64,000 nt of DNA from Myxococcales bacterium (GTDB lineage Bacteria > Myxococcota_A > Polyangia > Nannocystales > Nannocystaceae): NCBI GenBank assembly GCA_020633295.1, contig JACKDW010000029.1, forward strand, positions 5,448-69,447, given 5' to 3'. The notes beneath the pieces were generated by a model that was not told the origin of the DNA, made no database searches, and saw only the letters and a list, made by a program, of their open reading frames with translations. Both the position numbers and the translations under genes were made by a program. This document shows, piece after piece, positions 31,286 through 40,711 of this stretch (positions are counted from its first letter, which is position 1; every line of letters starts with the position of its first letter).

Positions 31286-32125
31286 CTACAGCGTGTTCGG
31301 TCGCCAGCGGTTGACGAGCCAGCGGATCACGAAGGCCGGCGCGATCGACCACAGCAAAAGCCACCAGATCCAGTGCAGGCTGACCGGGCCCCAGCGCAGC
31401 AGGCGTGACGGGTAGGCCGCCGCGATCGCGACGATCGGGCCGTCGGGCGCGAGCCCGGCCTCGACGGGGTAATAGAATTGATCGGCCAGCTGCTGCGAGC
31501 GCGTCCGCGAGACCCGCGGCGCGTGCTGGGCGGTGACGTCGATCGACTTGCGAAACCGCAGCTTGTCCGCGTGCACGGTGACGAACGCGCGCCCGGTCCG
31601 CAGCCCACGCACGCGCCAGCTCACCTGGCGCGTCGCGGGCGAGCGCATCGCCGGCGACTCCACGACGACGTTGTTGGTCGACTTGAGCCGCAGCGCGTCG
31701 GCGTACGTCTCGAAGTCGCGCAGCGTCACCGTGACCGTCGTCGACTCGCCCGGCCGCAGCGGCCGCGTCCCCCACGACGCCTCCATCTGGGTGAGCAGCA
31801 GCACCATCGGGATCGTCAGGATGAACGCCGGCCGCAGGCTGAGCACGAAGTAGCGCAGGTTCCAGCGCAGCAGCTGCAGGAACGAGCGCAGCACCACGCG
31901 CGGCTCGTGGTCGAACAGCCGGGTCTCGATCAGGTGCGCGAACAGCCGCCGCGTCGCCTCGCGGATCTTCTCCTGGTTGGTCGTGAGCTTGAAGATCCAC
32001 AGGAACACGACGCCGAGCAGCAGCGAGACGAACACGCACTCGCCGTACGGGCCCCAGCCCAGCGCGCGCGGGAGCGCGACCAGGGCCTCGAACACGGCGG
32101 CGAAGATGTTGTTGACCGTCGTCAC
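31286..32125 (-). CDS. membrane protein, possibly Oxa1/DUF106-like
   Basis: 279 residues. N-terminal TM helix (FVSLLLGVVFLWIFKL), a charged helical stretch (TTNQEKIREATRRLFAHLIETRLFDHEP), a second TM helix (PAFILTIPMVLLLTQM), a soluble middle of beta character (STTVTVTLRDFE...), and a C-terminal helix (LHWIWWLLLWSIAPAFVI). The helix-charged coil-helix start resembles the DUF106/EMC3-type branch of the Oxa1 superfamily; this is a weak match. Nine bases downstream of the phosphodiesterase gene and probably in its operon. Confidence 0.7.
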   Translation of the reverse strand: MTTVNNIFAAVFEALVALPRALGWGPYGECVFVSLLLGVVFLWIFKLTTNQEKIREATRRLFAHLIETRLFDHEPRVVLRSFLQLLRWNLRYFVLSLRPAFILTIPMVLLLTQMEASWGTRPLRPGESTTVTVTLRDFETYADALRLKSTNNVVVESPAMRSPATRQVSWRVRGLRTGRAFVTVHADKLRFRKSIDVTAQHAPRVSRTRSQQLADQFYYPVEAGLAPDGPIVAIAAAYPSRLLRWGPVSLHWIWWLLLWSIAPAFVIRWLVNRWRPNTL

Positions 32126-32134
32126 CCTCGCCCG

Positions 32135-34090
32135 TCACCTCGCGCGCGTCAGCGCGTCCTTCCCGATCATCTGCTCCGGCGCGGGCACGCCGAAGCGCGC
32201 GAGCACGGTGACCGGGATGTCCGCGAGCTGCGGGTTCTCGCGCGCCAGCGGTCGGTTCGAGAGCAGCACGCCCGGCACGCGATCGTGGGCCATGCAGTGA
32301 TCGGCGATCCACTCGTCGCGGTTGGGCCGCAGGACCTCGCGCTGCAGCGCGCCGAGGCCCGCGTCGGAGCCCATGCGGTAGCCCGGGTTGAAGCCGACGA
32401 TCAGGTCGGGCGCGTAGCGCAGGTTCTCGCCGGGGAACTCCTTGGCCGGGCGATACACCCGGCGCACGATCGGCTTGCCGCGCAGGTGGTCCTGGAACTT
32501 CAGGAGCTCGCGCTCGAGCTCGTCGAGCACCGCGCCCTGCTCCTCGGCCGAGACCACGCCGCCGCGCTCGCGCCCCTCGAGGTTGAGGTAGATCGCGTTG
32601 AGCCCGATCGCGTAGGCGCGCGTGCGCGACCAGTCCACGCCCACGAAGCCCGGCTCCTCGCTCGCGCGCCACGGGTCGTCGACCGCCATGAAGCCCTCGC
32701 GCACGAGCCACGTGTTGAGGTTGACCTCGTAGTCGAAGCGCGCGAAGCCGTGGTCCGACATGACGATCAGCGTCGTGTCGTCCTCCATCTGGTCGAGCGT
32801 CCAGCCGACCACCTCGTCGACGCGCTGGTAGAACCACAGCAGCTTGTCGGAGTGGTCGCCGTAGAGCATGTGCCCGGCCTGGTCGACGCTGCTGAAGTAG
32901 AAGAACAGCAGGCCCTCGTCGAAGCGCGCGTACTCGTGCTCGTACATCTCGACCGACTCGTTCATCACGTGCTTGGCCTGGCGCACGAACTCGCCGCGGC
33001 TGAGCAGGTGGGCCGAGAGCCCCTTCGTCTCCTCGGCCATGCCCTGGGTGTAGAAGCGCCCCAGCGCCTCGTAGAGCTCGGTCGCGTAGCTCTCGGGCGC
33101 GGTGATCGGCAGCTCCGGCGCGGCCGGGTCGACGTTGATCGGGCTGACGTAGAGCTCGAAGCTGGGCTCGATCGACTTCAGGTACAGGCGCGCCATGCCG
33201 GCGGCGCTCTTGAAGCCGGGCACGAGCTCGAACTCGAGCGGGATCCAGTCGGACCACTCGCCGACCTTGATGACGACGGTCTCCGCCCCGAGCTGGACCC
33301 GCGCGACGCGACGCGACGCGTCGAGCTCGACGACCATCGCGACCGTCGAGGGCTCGGGCTCGAGCTTCAGCGTGTTGGTCGGCCCCTCGAGCGCGGTCTC
33401 GATCCGCGTCGCGCCCGGCTCGAGCGTGAGCGCGTGGATCATGCCGCCCGAGGGATCGGGGCGCGTCGCCTTCTCCGGGTCGCTGGTGAAGAACTGAAAC
33501 GTGCCGAAGCCGCCCATCATGTCGGGCGTGCCCATACCGGAGAGCGCGTGGTGAGCCGACTCGTGCGGCGGGAAGTCGGTGGGCATGCGGCTGATCACGC
33601 TCGGGACGCCGTGGCGCGCGAGCACCGACCAGAACGGCTCTCCCTCGCGCAGCAGCCGGGTCTCGCCGCTGTCGAGCGGCAGGCGGTAGCCGCCCGCGCG
33701 CAGGTAGTAGGTCGGCGGTTCGAGCTCCGACATCGACGAGAACGGCGCGCGCGAGGTGGGGTCGCGGTGCACGAAGTCGAACACGCCGTGGGCGGCCGGC
33801 GACGTCCCCGTGATCACCGTCGACCACGCGACCGGGCTCTGCGGCGGGATGGTGGTCTCGAGCTCGGTGAAGCCGCCCATGGCGGCGAGGCGCGCGAGGT
33901 TGGGCAGCTGCTCGATGTGGCTGCGCACGAACCTCGGGTCCATGCCGTCGACGCCGAGCACGATGACGCGCTCCCCGTCCGCGCCCCCCTCGGGCGCGCG
34001 CTGGCAGCTCGAGACCCCGCTCGCGGCGAGGGCCAAGGCCACGAGCGCGCGACCGAGCGCGCGGCCGCGACGGTGTCCGGAGCCCCTCAC
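32135..34090 (-). CDS. alkaline-phosphatase-superfamily phosphodiesterase lipoprotein
   Basis: 651 residues if started at GTG 34090; the frame is open to 34198 and the start is uncertain. Signal peptide ends SGVSSCQ, a lipobox. VIVLGVDGMDPRFV has the first metal-binding Asp; the catalytic Thr/Ser is near WSTVITGTSPAAHGVFDF; LIVMSDHGF is the SDHG metal motif; a final His is in the C-terminal part (IADHCMAHD). This is the type I phosphodiesterase/nucleotide pyrophosphatase group, acting outside the cytoplasm on phosphodiesters; the substrate is unknown. Grouped with the Oxa1-like gene downstream. Confidence 0.85.
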   Translation of the reverse strand: MRGSGHRRGRALGRALVALALAASGVSSCQRAPEGGADGERVIVLGVDGMDPRFVRSHIEQLPNLARLAAMGGFTELETTIPPQSPVAWSTVITGTSPAAHGVFDFVHRDPTSRAPFSSMSELEPPTYYLRAGGYRLPLDSGETRLLREGEPFWSVLARHGVPSVISRMPTDFPPHESAHHALSGMGTPDMMGGFGTFQFFTSDPEKATRPDPSGGMIHALTLEPGATRIETALEGPTNTLKLEPEPSTVAMVVELDASRRVARVQLGAETVVIKVGEWSDWIPLEFELVPGFKSAAGMARLYLKSIEPSFELYVSPINVDPAAPELPITAPESYATELYEALGRFYTQGMAEETKGLSAHLLSRGEFVRQAKHVMNESVEMYEHEYARFDEGLLFFYFSSVDQAGHMLYGDHSDKLLWFYQRVDEVVGWTLDQMEDDTTLIVMSDHGFARFDYEVNLNTWLVREGFMAVDDPWRASEEPGFVGVDWSRTRAYAIGLNAIYLNLEGRERGGVVSAEEQGAVLDELERELLKFQDHLRGKPIVRRVYRPAKEFPGENLRYAPDLIVGFNPGYRMGSDAGLGALQREVLRPNRDEWIADHCMAHDRVPGVLLSNRPLARENPQLADIPVTVLARFGVPAPEQMIGKDALTRAR

Positions 34091-34431
34091 GTCGGCAGAC
34101 CATACCCGGAATTCCCCCCCCGCACGAGCCCGCGCGCGCCCCTCGGCGCGCGTCGAATCCAGGGCCCCAGACGCCGCTACGGGCGGAATTTCCTCCAACG
34201 CCGGCGCGATATCATCGGCCCATGGTGGGCGCGGAGCGGGCCCGGCTCCGCGGGCGCGCCCGAGGATGGGAGATACCGGGCGCTCGCACCGCGACGAGCG
34301 CGACGACCACCGACACCGCCGATCGACGAGGCCTGGTGGGCCGGCGGCGGCGGTCTCACAGCTGCTCTAACGGTCAGGAGCCAGCGACCCGCGGCGACGC
34401 GCTCCAGCCTGATCGGCTACGATGATCGGCG

Positions 34432-35043
34432 ATGACCGCCCGCGCCCGTCGCTCGCTCGCCTCGATCGCGACCGCGTTGGTGACAGGTCTCTTGGTGCAG
34501 CTCGCCGCGTCCTGCGACGAGAGCTCGCTGCGCGCCGACATCCACGACTCCGACCTCGAGAAGCGCCCGCCGATCTGCGGCGTCGCGCCCGACGAGGTCG
34601 TGCTGATGGACGCCTGCGGGCTCGGCGGGCCGTGCCCCGTCGCGCACTTCTACGGCCGCCAGAACGCGTGCGGCGGGCCGCTCGAGGGCGACGCGGCCGA
34701 GTACGACGCGGCCGAGTACTGCGTGCTCGAGCACCTCGCCAGCGGCGCGCCCGGGCGCCTCGCGCTGCGGTGGGAGTGCGAGGGGCACGCGGAGGACGCG
34801 GCGATCTACGTGCTCGGCCCCGGCGACGCGATGCTCGTGACCCGCGTGACCACGCCCTGCGAAGGCAGCTGCGTGTGCGACGAGGAGCACCGCTACCGCG
34901 CGCTCGAGCGCTGCGCGCTGCGCGAGCCGGAGTACTTCGCCGCGTGCCTCGAGGCGAGCGCGTCGGGCGAGCGCGTCGAGTGCATGGAGCTCGAGAACTG
35001 GTTCACCGGCTGCGGCGCCGACGCGCCGACCTGCATCCCGTGA
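34432..35043 (+). CDS. Cys-rich lipoprotein
   Basis: 203 residues from ATG 34432. Signal peptide with lipobox VQLAASCD. The mature part has about 14 cysteines in pairs (GLGGPCPVAHFYGRQNACGG, TTPCEGSCVCDEEHRYR, WFTGCGADAPTCIP), suggesting disulfide bonding outside the cytoplasm. No known domain. A TACGAT hexamer lies 8 bases before the start. Confidence 0.7.
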   Translation: MTARARRSLASIATALVTGLLVQLAASCDESSLRADIHDSDLEKRPPICGVAPDEVVLMDACGLGGPCPVAHFYGRQNACGGPLEGDAAEYDAAEYCVLEHLASGAPGRLALRWECEGHAEDAAIYVLGPGDAMLVTRVTTPCEGSCVCDEEHRYRALERCALREPEYFAACLEASASGERVECMELENWFTGCGADAPTCIP

Positions 35044-35146
35044 GCGGTCGGGCGCGCCGCGTGGGCGCGCGCCCGCGCGCGCGACGAGCCAAGCGAGTTT
35101 TTTTCCCGCGCCCTGTCACCCTTCCTCGGAGGCCTCGTAGGAGCGA

Positions 35147-35743
35147 GTGAACACGGAGCAACCCATGCACAACACACCGCGCACCCCCACCCGCCCGCTC
35201 GCCGCCCTCGTCATGTCGCTCGCCCTGGCCATGTCCGCGTCCGCCTGTCAGCCCGCGACGGACGGCGCCGCCCCGGCCGATCGCAGCGGTGAGCTCGGAG
35301 CGAGCGAAGCCATGCAAATCACCATCGACACCACCGACGAGCTCAGCGAGGCGCAGCTGCACGCGATCGCCCAGTACGTCGAGCAGAACGCCGCCGGCGA
35401 CGTCGCCGGCGCGAAGGTCAAGGTCCGCAAGGACGGCGACTCGACCGCGCTGGAGGTCGTCTTGATGGGCCAGAACCTCGGCGACGGCGCCGGGATCGAG
35501 GGCCAGCTCAAGGCGCAGTTCCCCGAGCTCGCGAGCGCGTCGATCTCGGTCGGCGAGGCGCCCGCGGACGACGAGCCGATGGTCCACTCGGACGCCGAGG
35601 ACCCTGCGGTCGCCGAGCAGGAGATCCTCGAGCAGCTGCAGGAGCAGGGCGTCGAGGGCGAGATCAACGTCGAGGTCAACGACGACGAAGAGGGCCACCG
35701 CCAGGTCGAGGTCAAGGTCAAGAAGACCGTCGAGGGCGAGTGA
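35147..35743 (+). CDS. acidic lipoprotein of unknown function
   Basis: 198 residues from GTG 35147 (TAGGAG upstream); ATG 35165 is the alternative. Lipobox SMSASACQP (residues about 30-34). The mature part shows two similar alpha-beta halves of about 55 residues each (from MQITIDTTDELSEAQLHAIA and from AEQEILEQLQEQGVEGEINVEV) and is very acidic. No family recognised. Confidence 0.7.
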   Translation: MNTEQPMHNTPRTPTRPLAALVMSLALAMSASACQPATDGAAPADRSGELGASEAMQITIDTTDELSEAQLHAIAQYVEQNAAGDVAGAKVKVRKDGDSTALEVVLMGQNLGDGAGIEGQLKAQFPELASASISVGEAPADDEPMVHSDAEDPAVAEQEILEQLQEQGVEGEINVEVNDDEEGHRQVEVKVKKTVEGE

Positions 35744-35892
35744 TCACGCCGCGAGGCTGACGCGCCGCCGAGCACGCTCATGCGCGCGCGAGCGCCGGGC
35801 CCCCGCCCGGCGCTCGCCGCTCGTGGGACCTGTTCGCGCGACCAGCTGGGCCGTGACGAATCGGCGGGTCGCCTCGCGCTCGCCGCGGGCCG

Positions 35893-36429
35893 CTACGGCA
35901 CGCCGCAGATGCCGATGTGCTCCCCGCCCAGCGGGACGGCGCCCGTGAACCACGCGAGGCACTTCTCGACGCCGCCGCACGCGTCCGCGCGCTCGAGGTC
36001 ACACCAGGACGCGCAGCAGCCCGCGCCCGAACAGCCGGCGACGATGAGCCCGGTGTTGCAGTACAGCCCCGGGCGACACTCCGCCGGACCGCCGCACTCG
36101 TCGCCGAGCCCGCCGGCGGTGTCGACGAGGTAGTCCATGCACTGGAAGCCCTTGCCGTCGGGCAGGCACGAGCGGCCGTCGCCGCAGGCCTGATCGAGCG
36201 GGTCACACTGGATGACGTCCTCGTCGTCCGCGCCCTCCGAGCCGCCGTCGCTGTCCGTCGCCTCATCGTCGTCCGTGGTCGAGCCGCCGTAGCCCCCGGT
36301 GCAGGCGACCGGCCACGCGAGCGCACCGGCGAGCGCGCAGGCGCGAGCGAGCGCGCCGAGTCGGGAGGACGTGTGGGGGGCGCGCGATGGCTCGCTCAGG
36401 ATCTCGCTCGGGATCTCGCTCGGGATCAT
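35893..36429 (-). CDS. Cys-rich lipoprotein
   Basis: 178 residues from ATG 36429. N-terminus carries three SEI-type repeats (IPSEIPSEILSE) before the hydrophobic signal and lipobox AWPVACTGG. An acidic Asp/Glu linker follows, then a Cys-rich domain of about 16 cysteines (QACGDGRSCLPDGKGFQC, GCSGAGCCASWC, ICGVP) resembling the extracellular Cys-knot modules common in myxobacterial lipoproteins. Function unknown. Divergent from the quinone oxidoreductase gene. Confidence 0.7.
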   Translation of the reverse strand: MIPSEIPSEILSEPSRAPHTSSRLGALARACALAGALAWPVACTGGYGGSTTDDDEATDSDGGSEGADDEDVIQCDPLDQACGDGRSCLPDGKGFQCMDYLVDTAGGLGDECGGPAECRPGLYCNTGLIVAGCSGAGCCASWCDLERADACGGVEKCLAWFTGAVPLGGEHIGICGVP

Positions 36430-36529
36430 TGGACGCACGGGCACTTCCCTTCCTCGAGCCCGTTTCCGGGCGCGCCCCGCGATCTTACACGTCGCCGGCT
36501 GGCGGCGCGGCCGCGCGCGCGAATCCGAG

Positions 36530-36535
36530 TATCGT
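36530..36535 (+). promoter_or_regulatory. TATCGT -10 element, 6 bases before ATG
   Basis: Ends 6 bases before the start at 36542, with no Shine-Dalgarno. Confidence 0.5.
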
Positions 36536-36541
36536 GCGGTC

Positions 36542-37543
36542 ATGCCCGTGCCGACGACGACCCGCGCGATCCAGCTCCACGAGCTCGGGGGCCCCGAGGT
36601 GCTGCGGCTCGACGCCGTCGAGCTGCCGACCGCGCTCGCCCCGACCGAGCTGCTGATCCGGCAGACCGCCGTCGGCCTCAACTTCATCGACACCTATCAC
36701 CGCCGCGGCGTCTACCCGCTGCCCTCGCTGCCGCACGGGCTCGGCATGGAGGCGGCGGGCGTCGTGCTCGCGACCGGCGAGGGCGTGGACGCGTTCGCGC
36801 CCGGCGACCGCGTCGCCTACGCCGGCGGCCCCCCGGGGGCCTACCGCGAGCACCGCGTCATGCCGCAGGCGCTCGTCGTGCCGGTGCCCGATCACCTCGA
36901 CGACCGCCGCGCCGCGGCCGCGCTGCTCAAGGGCATGACCGTCGAGTACCTGATTCTCCGGACATTCAAGGTCGCGCCCGGCATGACGGTGCTGTGGCAC
37001 GCCGCCGCCGGCGGCCTCGGGCTGATCGCGTGCCAGTGGCTCAAGCACCTCGGCGCGACCGTCATCGGCACCGTCGGCAGCGAGGCCAAGGCCGCGCTCG
37101 CGGCCGAGCACGGCTGTGACCACCCGATCGTCTACACGCGCGAGGACTTCGTGGCGCGCGTCCGCGAGCTCACCGGCGGCGCCGGCGTGCCGGTCGTCTA
37201 CGACTCCGTCGGGCGCGCGACCTACGAGGGCTCGCTCGACTGCCTCGCGCCCCGCGGGATGCTCGTGGCCTCGGGCAACGCCTCGGGGACGATCCCGCCC
37301 GTCGACCCCCTCGAGCTCACGCGCCGCGGCTCGCTGTACATGACGCGCCCCAGCCTGATGCACTACGTCGCGACCGCCGCCGAGCTGCGCGCGAGCGCGC
37401 GCGCGCTGTTCGACGTGCTCGAGCGCGGCGCCGTCTCGGTCGACCCGCGCCCCGATCAAATCTGGCCGCTCGACCAGGCCAGCGCGGCACACCGCGCGCT
37501 CGAGGGTCGCGCGACCACCGGCTCCTGCTTGCTGATCCCCTGA
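36542..37543 (+). CDS. qor: NADPH:quinone oxidoreductase, zeta-crystallin type
   Basis: 333 residues from ATG 36542. Medium-chain dehydrogenase/reductase without the catalytic zinc cysteines. VGLNFIDTYHRRGVYPLPSLPHGLGMEAAGVV is typical of QOR1; the nucleotide-binding motif is HAAAGGLGLIACQWLKHLGA. The family reduces quinones with one electron from NADPH, in the cytosol. Complete and of normal length. The short TATCGT-N6-ATG arrangement argues for a leaderless transcript. Confidence 0.9.
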   Translation: MPVPTTTRAIQLHELGGPEVLRLDAVELPTALAPTELLIRQTAVGLNFIDTYHRRGVYPLPSLPHGLGMEAAGVVLATGEGVDAFAPGDRVAYAGGPPGAYREHRVMPQALVVPVPDHLDDRRAAAALLKGMTVEYLILRTFKVAPGMTVLWHAAAGGLGLIACQWLKHLGATVIGTVGSEAKAALAAEHGCDHPIVYTREDFVARVRELTGGAGVPVVYDSVGRATYEGSLDCLAPRGMLVASGNASGTIPPVDPLELTRRGSLYMTRPSLMHYVATAAELRASARALFDVLERGAVSVDPRPDQIWPLDQASAAHRALEGRATTGSCLLIP

Positions 37544-37551
37544 GCCCGCGC

Positions 37552-38892
37552 CTACGAGTGCACGTCGCGGCGCGGCAGGCCGAGCGACAGCGAGATCGGG
37601 ACGAGCATCGCCGCGGCGCCGCCGAGGTACGGCAGCGTCGCGCCGTAGCGCCAGTAGAGCGCGCTCGCGACGAGCGGCGCGACGGCGCGCCCGAGCGAGC
37701 CGAGCGAGCGAAACACCCCCAGGACCTCGCCCTGGCGGTGATCGGGGGCGTAGAGCGAGACGAGGCTGGTGAGCGCCGGGGTCGCGAGCGCGCTGCCGAT
37801 CGCGAGCAGCGTCAGGCCGGCGTACATCACCCACTGCGCGCCGGCGAGGCCGATGACCGCGAGCCCGCCGGTGAGGATCGCGAAGCCGAGCCGGATCAGG
37901 CGCAGCTCCCCGAGCCGGGGCGCGAGCTGGCGCACCACCCCGCCCTGCACGAGCGCGATGATGATCCCGACCCACAGAAACAGGTACACGTTATCGCGCG
38001 AGGTGTAGCCGAAGCGGTCGCGCGCCAGGAAGGTCAGCGTGAACTCCATCCCGGCGAACGCGATAATGAACACCAGGTAGATCAGGTTCGTGCGGTCGAC
38101 GCCCGGCAGCCGCGTCGGCTGCAGCAGCGCGAGCGGGTTCACCGGCCTGCGCGTCTCGCTGGGGTCGGGCGCGCGCGCGATCCGGGTCTCGGGGAAGCGC
38201 GTGATGACCCAGATCAGGTTCCACAGCGACAGCACGAGCGCCGCGAGGGCTGGGGCCGAGAACGGGTTGATCCCGGGGACGAACGCGAGCGCGCCGGTCA
38301 GGTCGACGGCCGAGAGCCCGCCGCCGATCGCCGGCCCGATGATGAAGCCGACGCCGAAGGCCGCCCCGAGCATGCCCATGGCCTTCGTCCGCGAGCGCGC
38401 GTCGGTGACGTCGGCGATCGCCGCCGAGGCGACCGAGATGTTCCCGCTCGCCAGCCCGCCGATCACGCGCGCGAACAGGAGCAGCGAGAAGCTGCCCGCG
38501 ACCACCCACAGCGCGTAGGAGAGCGCGGTCCCGGCGACCGTCCACACCAGCACGCTGCGCCGGCCCAGGCGGTCCGAGAGCGCGCCCCACACGGGCGCCG
38601 CGAGGAACTGCAGCAGGGAGTAGATCGAGCCGAGGACGCCGCCGAAGAGCACCTGCGTGTAGAACTCGGACTGCCCGCCGTCGGCCCCGGCGAGGGCCTG
38701 CAGCGCGCGCATCAGCTGACCCAAGAGACCTGTACTACCGGCCCCGCCGAGGTAGTACTCCAGCATCTCCGGGAACAGCGGGAAGATGATCGAGAAGCCG
38801 ACCAGATCGAGGAACACGGTCAGCAGGATCACGCCCAGACCCGGCGTCTTGCGCCCTGGCTCGTCCACGCTCATGCCCTGCTCCGCCGTCAT
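37552..38892 (-). CDS. MFS transporter, TetA/drug-efflux type
   Basis: 446 residues, about 12 hydrophobic helices. The motif A loop reads GALSDRLGRRSVLV after TM2, and the first helix (ILLTVFLDLVGFSIIFPLFPEML) is that of TetA-like 12-TM drug:H+ antiporters. An insertion of about 40 residues between TM1 and TM2 (around LMRALQALAGADGGQSEFYTQVL) is unusual. Likely proton-driven export of a small molecule; the substrate is unknown. Tail-to-tail with qor. Confidence 0.87.
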   Translation of the reverse strand: MTAEQGMSVDEPGRKTPGLGVILLTVFLDLVGFSIIFPLFPEMLEYYLGGAGSTGLLGQLMRALQALAGADGGQSEFYTQVLFGGVLGSIYSLLQFLAAPVWGALSDRLGRRSVLVWTVAGTALSYALWVVAGSFSLLLFARVIGGLASGNISVASAAIADVTDARSRTKAMGMLGAAFGVGFIIGPAIGGGLSAVDLTGALAFVPGINPFSAPALAALVLSLWNLIWVITRFPETRIARAPDPSETRRPVNPLALLQPTRLPGVDRTNLIYLVFIIAFAGMEFTLTFLARDRFGYTSRDNVYLFLWVGIIIALVQGGVVRQLAPRLGELRLIRLGFAILTGGLAVIGLAGAQWVMYAGLTLLAIGSALATPALTSLVSLYAPDHRQGEVLGVFRSLGSLGRAVAPLVASALYWRYGATLPYLGGAAAMLVPISLSLGLPRRDVHS

Positions 38893-39038
38893 CGCCGCTC
38901 GCGCGCTCGCGCCTGCGCCGGGACCATAGCAGCCATCCGCGCACGCTCACATCGCGCGCGCGCGAGCAGGGCGGCGCGGCGCCCCCGGCGGGCGGAGCAC
39001 CCTCACACCTGGGTTGATCCCGGTCTGTGAATCTCTGT

Positions 39039-39044
39039 TAGGTT
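39039..39044 (+). promoter_or_regulatory. TAGGTT -10 element, 7 bases before GTG
   Basis: Ends 7 bases before the GTG at 39052. A possible -35 TTGATC lies 19 bases upstream of it. Confidence 0.45.
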
Positions 39045-39051
39045 CTCGGGG

Positions 39052-39639
39052 GTGCAGCGCGAAGCGCGGATCTTCTGGACGCTGATCGTGATGCTCCTGG
39101 GCGCCTCCCTGTTCTTCGGCCTCGGCGCCGAGGTCCGGCGGCGCGAGGCGCAGCAGGGTGACACGGTGGTCCTGACGACCGGCGAGCTCGTCACGCTGGA
39201 GCATGTGCTCGACGGCGACACCCTCATGGTGGTCAAGGCCGACAGCAGCACCGTCGTCATCCGGCTGCTGGGGATCAAGGCGCTCGACCCCCAGCACGAG
39301 CGCTTCGGGGAGGACGCGGCGAAGGCGCTCGCGGGCTACCTCAACGGCCGCAGCGCCCGCGTCCGCGTCGCGCTGACGCCCGACGGCAAGACCAAGAGCG
39401 ACCGCCACGACCGCGTCATCGCCGAGCTGTTCGTCGGCGACAAGAACCTCGGCCTCGAGCTCGTCAAGCGCGGGCTGGCGCTGGTCTACACGCCCTACCC
39501 CTTCGACTCGATCAGCGGCTACCTCGAGCAGCAGGGCCGCGCGCGTGACCGCGGCGAGGGGCTGTGGGGCGACAGCAAGACCGCGCGCAAGGCCGACGCG
39601 ATGCTCGACGAGTGGAACGAGCGGAGGGAGAGCGAGTGA
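39052..39639 (+). CDS. membrane-anchored staphylococcal-nuclease-like protein
   Basis: 195 residues from GTG 39052. An N-terminal helix (IFWTLIVMLLGASLFFGLG) anchors or exports it. Residues about 45-175 are an SNase/thermonuclease fold: VLDGDTLMVV, VIRLLGIKAL, FGEDAAKALAGYL and LGLELVKRGLALVY are the conserved strands and helices. The Arg/Glu catalytic set of SNase is only partly recognisable, so nuclease activity is uncertain. Its stop overlaps the GTG of the ion-channel gene (GTGA), so they are coupled. Confidence 0.8.
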   Translation: MQREARIFWTLIVMLLGASLFFGLGAEVRRREAQQGDTVVLTTGELVTLEHVLDGDTLMVVKADSSTVVIRLLGIKALDPQHERFGEDAAKALAGYLNGRSARVRVALTPDGKTKSDRHDRVIAELFVGDKNLGLELVKRGLALVYTPYPFDSISGYLEQQGRARDRGEGLWGDSKTARKADAMLDEWNERRESE

Positions 39640-40676
39640 ACCTCGTCCTCCTGCGCATGCTCAAGCGCACGCTCGTGCGCCCGACCGCGACCACGCGCGT
39701 CGGCATCCTGCTGATCGCGGTGCTGCTGTACGGCACCACCGGCTTCCTCTACTTCGAGATCCCGCAGAACCCCGATCTCAGCTGGGCGGACGGCTTCTGG
39801 TGGGCGGTCGTCACCGTCACGACGGTCGGCTACGGCGACATCTCGCCGTCGAGCGTCGGCGGCCAGTTCCTCGTCGCGATGCCGCTGATGCTGCTCGGCA
39901 TCGGCATCATCGGCTACGTCCTCTCGCTCGCCGCGACCGCGCTGATCGAGGCCAAGAACAAGGAGATACGCGGCATGGGCGTACACGAGCTCCGCAACCA
40001 CCTGGTGCTGATCAACTACCCGAGCGAGGACAAGGTCCGCCGCGTGCTCGCAGAGCTGCGCAGCGACACGACCTTCGGGCGCACCAAGGAGATCGTGCTC
40101 GTCGACGACACGCTCGAGGAGCTCCCGCCCTCGCTCGCGGACCGCGGGCTCCGCTTCATCCGCGGCAACCCGATGTTCGACGAGACGCTCTCGCGCGCCT
40201 GCCTCGACACCGCGAGCCACGCGATCGTGCTGGTCAAGACGCCCGGGAACCCCAGCTCCGACAACAAGAACGTCGCCATCACGCTGGCGATCGAGGCGCG
40301 CGCGCCCGACGTCTTCACGGTCGTCGAGTGCGTCAACATGGACAGCCAGGAGCTGCTCAAGAAGGCGGGCAGCGACGCGATCGTCTGCGCCGCGCGCTTC
40401 GACGCCCACTTCGTCAGCCACGAGCTGCTCAACCCGGGCGTGCAGGACGTCATCGACGAGATGACGACGAACCTCCACGGCGTCCAGATCTACTTGACCG
40501 AGTACAACGGCTCGGACTCCTACGGCGCGGTCGCCGACAAGTGCGCGAAGCACAAGCACATCGCGATCGGCGTGCGCCGCGGGAAGTCGACCATGCTCAA
40601 CCCGACGCGCGAATTCAAGCTCGAGCCCGGGGACCGCGTCATCACGCTGGGCCCGACGCGCCTCGGTTCGCTGTGA
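39636..40676 (+). CDS. K+ channel with RCK/TrkA-N domain (MthK-like)
   Basis: 346 residues from GTG 39636, preceded by GGAGGGAG. Two TM helices (GILLIAVLLYGTTGFLYFEI and FLVAMPLMLLGIGIIGYVL) flank a pore loop with selectivity filter TTVGYGD. After residue 110 comes an RCK (TrkA-N) domain for ligand or NAD(H)/Ca2+ sensing, then a TrkA-C-like end (EFKLEPGDRVITLG). Tetrameric potassium conductance in the inner membrane is expected from the family. Translationally coupled to the SNase gene; the link between the two is unexplained. Confidence 0.88.
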   Translation: MNLVLLRMLKRTLVRPTATTRVGILLIAVLLYGTTGFLYFEIPQNPDLSWADGFWWAVVTVTTVGYGDISPSSVGGQFLVAMPLMLLGIGIIGYVLSLAATALIEAKNKEIRGMGVHELRNHLVLINYPSEDKVRRVLAELRSDTTFGRTKEIVLVDDTLEELPPSLADRGLRFIRGNPMFDETLSRACLDTASHAIVLVKTPGNPSSDNKNVAITLAIEARAPDVFTVVECVNMDSQELLKKAGSDAIVCAARFDAHFVSHELLNPGVQDVIDEMTTNLHGVQIYLTEYNGSDSYGAVADKCAKHKHIAIGVRRGKSTMLNPTREFKLEPGDRVITLGPTRLGSL

Positions 40677-40711
40677 ATTCGCCGGGGGTTCTCCCATATG
40701 ATTCAGAGGCC

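Noticed and set aside
31478..34435. A 985-codon open frame on the plus strand opposite the phosphodiesterase and Oxa1-like genes
   Set aside because: Arg/Ala/Val/His-rich shadow of the minus-strand genes, created by high GC; no domain, while the opposite strand encodes clear motifs.
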